Part shown: piece by piece, positions 13,562 to 13,863 of the stretch
Numbering within the stretch: position 1 is the first letter of the stretch
How the letters are laid out: each line of letters begins with the position of its first letter
Source of the DNA: an uncultured Moraxellaceae bacterium
GTDB lineage: Bacteria; Pseudomonadota; Gammaproteobacteria; Pseudomonadales; Moraxellaceae
Direction: 5' to 3'
Assembly (NCBI GenBank): GCA_937952925.1
Contig: CALFYA010000160.1
Span: 1 to 13,863, forward strand
DNA: 13,863 nt
Made by a program: the position numbers and the translations under genes
Notes under the pieces: generated by a model
Database searches by the model: none
Told to the model about the DNA's origin: nothing
What the model saw: only the letters and a program-made list of their open reading frames with translations

Positions 13562-13863
13562 GGGAACCATTTGCCACAGCGTTTACGCTTAGGGATTTTC
13601 CTGACTTGTTTTGCATGGCTGATGCAATTATCAGTCTTTGTCATTCCAATATTCAGTAATGATCTCTCGGTTGGTCATGGCATTTGTGCCGAGCTTGCGA
13701 TTTTTGATCAGATTGATCAGCAGCACGCCCAAGCGCATAGCGCCGCTGAACATGCTCAGATGACGAGCGTGGCGGATCAGCACGCCCATCATACGCACCA
13801 TCACATGATGGATCATTCGGCGCTAAATGATTCTTCTGTCAACAAAAAATCCTTCGATAGCAC
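13556..13863 (+). CDS. Histidine-rich, membrane-anchored or exported protein, DUF2946-like (3' truncated)
   Basis: The frame is open from 13520 to the window end, so about 102 residues are visible from the ATG at 13556. The N terminus is basic (QRLRLG), followed by a hydrophobic segment (about 13-34) that looks like a signal peptide or anchor. Next come GHGICAEL and a His-rich stretch of ten histidines in about 40 residues, including HAHHTHHHMMDH, with two adjacent methionines. This layout resembles DUF2946-type proteins, often found with copper or other metal-uptake loci; binding of Cu, Zn or Ni is an inference. The start is uncertain: the ATG lacks a ribosome site, whereas a TTG at 13571 has GGGGA 5 nt upstream. 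A minus-strand reading frame over the same bases is explained as its shadow. Confidence 0.7.
   Translation, partial: MTGNHLPQRLRLGIFLTCFAWLMQLSVFVIPIFSNDLSVGHGICAELAIFDQIDQQHAQAHSAAEHAQMTSVADQHAHHTHHHMMDHSALNDSSVNKKSFDS

Noticed and set aside
13434..13616. Minus-strand reading frame of 60 codons between pgsA and the right edge
   Set aside because: It crosses the AT-rich dyad and the start of the His-rich gene, has no recognisable domain and no supporting ribosome site.
13631..13816. Minus-strand reading frame of 61 codons near the right end
   Set aside because: It is antisense to the His-rich frame. Its Met/Arg-rich start is the reverse complement of the histidine codons, and it has no ribosome site or family resemblance.
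1..13863. CRISPR array, tRNA or rRNA genes, insertion sequence, prophage or defence island
   Set aside because: No spaced direct repeats, cloverleaf, rRNA-like stretch, transposase, integrase or toxin-antitoxin pair was found. Nearly all the sequence is accounted for by housekeeping genes.

Overview
The window is an ordinary stretch of gammaproteobacterial chromosome. The pilB-pilC-pilD-coaE gene order and the sequence character of its proteins suggest Pseudomonadales, probably a Moraxellaceae relative of Acinetobacter; this assignment is an inference from gene order and protein style, not a measured phylogeny. Genes are densely packed with many 1-8 bp overlaps. I see no rRNA, tRNA, insertion sequence, prophage, CRISPR array or defence cassette.

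Layout. (1) 1-540: the tail of an unrecognised protein overlapping a small DUF1653 gene. (2) 541-5069: a strong sigma70-type promoter followed by the type IV pilus genes pilB, pilC and pilD, with coaE coupled to the end. PilB powers pilus extension, PilC is the inner-membrane platform, PilD processes prepilins, and CoaE does the last step of coenzyme A synthesis. (3) 5066-8041, minus strand: ppnP, terC, rlmB and an EamA-family transporter. Good intrinsic terminators follow ppnP and terC, and rlmB is translationally coupled to the transporter. (4) 8241-12206, plus strand: recN (DNA repair), yqgE and ruvX (overlapping), a 134-aa membrane protein of unknown function, and a short-chain dehydrogenase. 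(5) 12203-13360, minus strand: a cysteine-free MerR-family regulator and pgsA (phosphatidylglycerophosphate synthase). (6) 13361-13863: a divergent control region and the start of a plus-strand gene that runs off the end of the window. It encodes a membrane-anchored or exported, histidine-rich protein resembling the DUF2946 type.

Most of the window is housekeeping. The parts least explained by known biology are the truncated His-rich gene at the right end, with its AT-rich dyad and start-codon hairpin; the palindrome at the expected transcription start of the pilus operon; the GTCAA-type inverted repeats between ppnP and recN; the terC gene, which has no room for its own promoter after the ppnP terminator; and the uncharacterised membrane protein coupled to ruvX. 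I do not see convincing evidence for a new multi-gene system.
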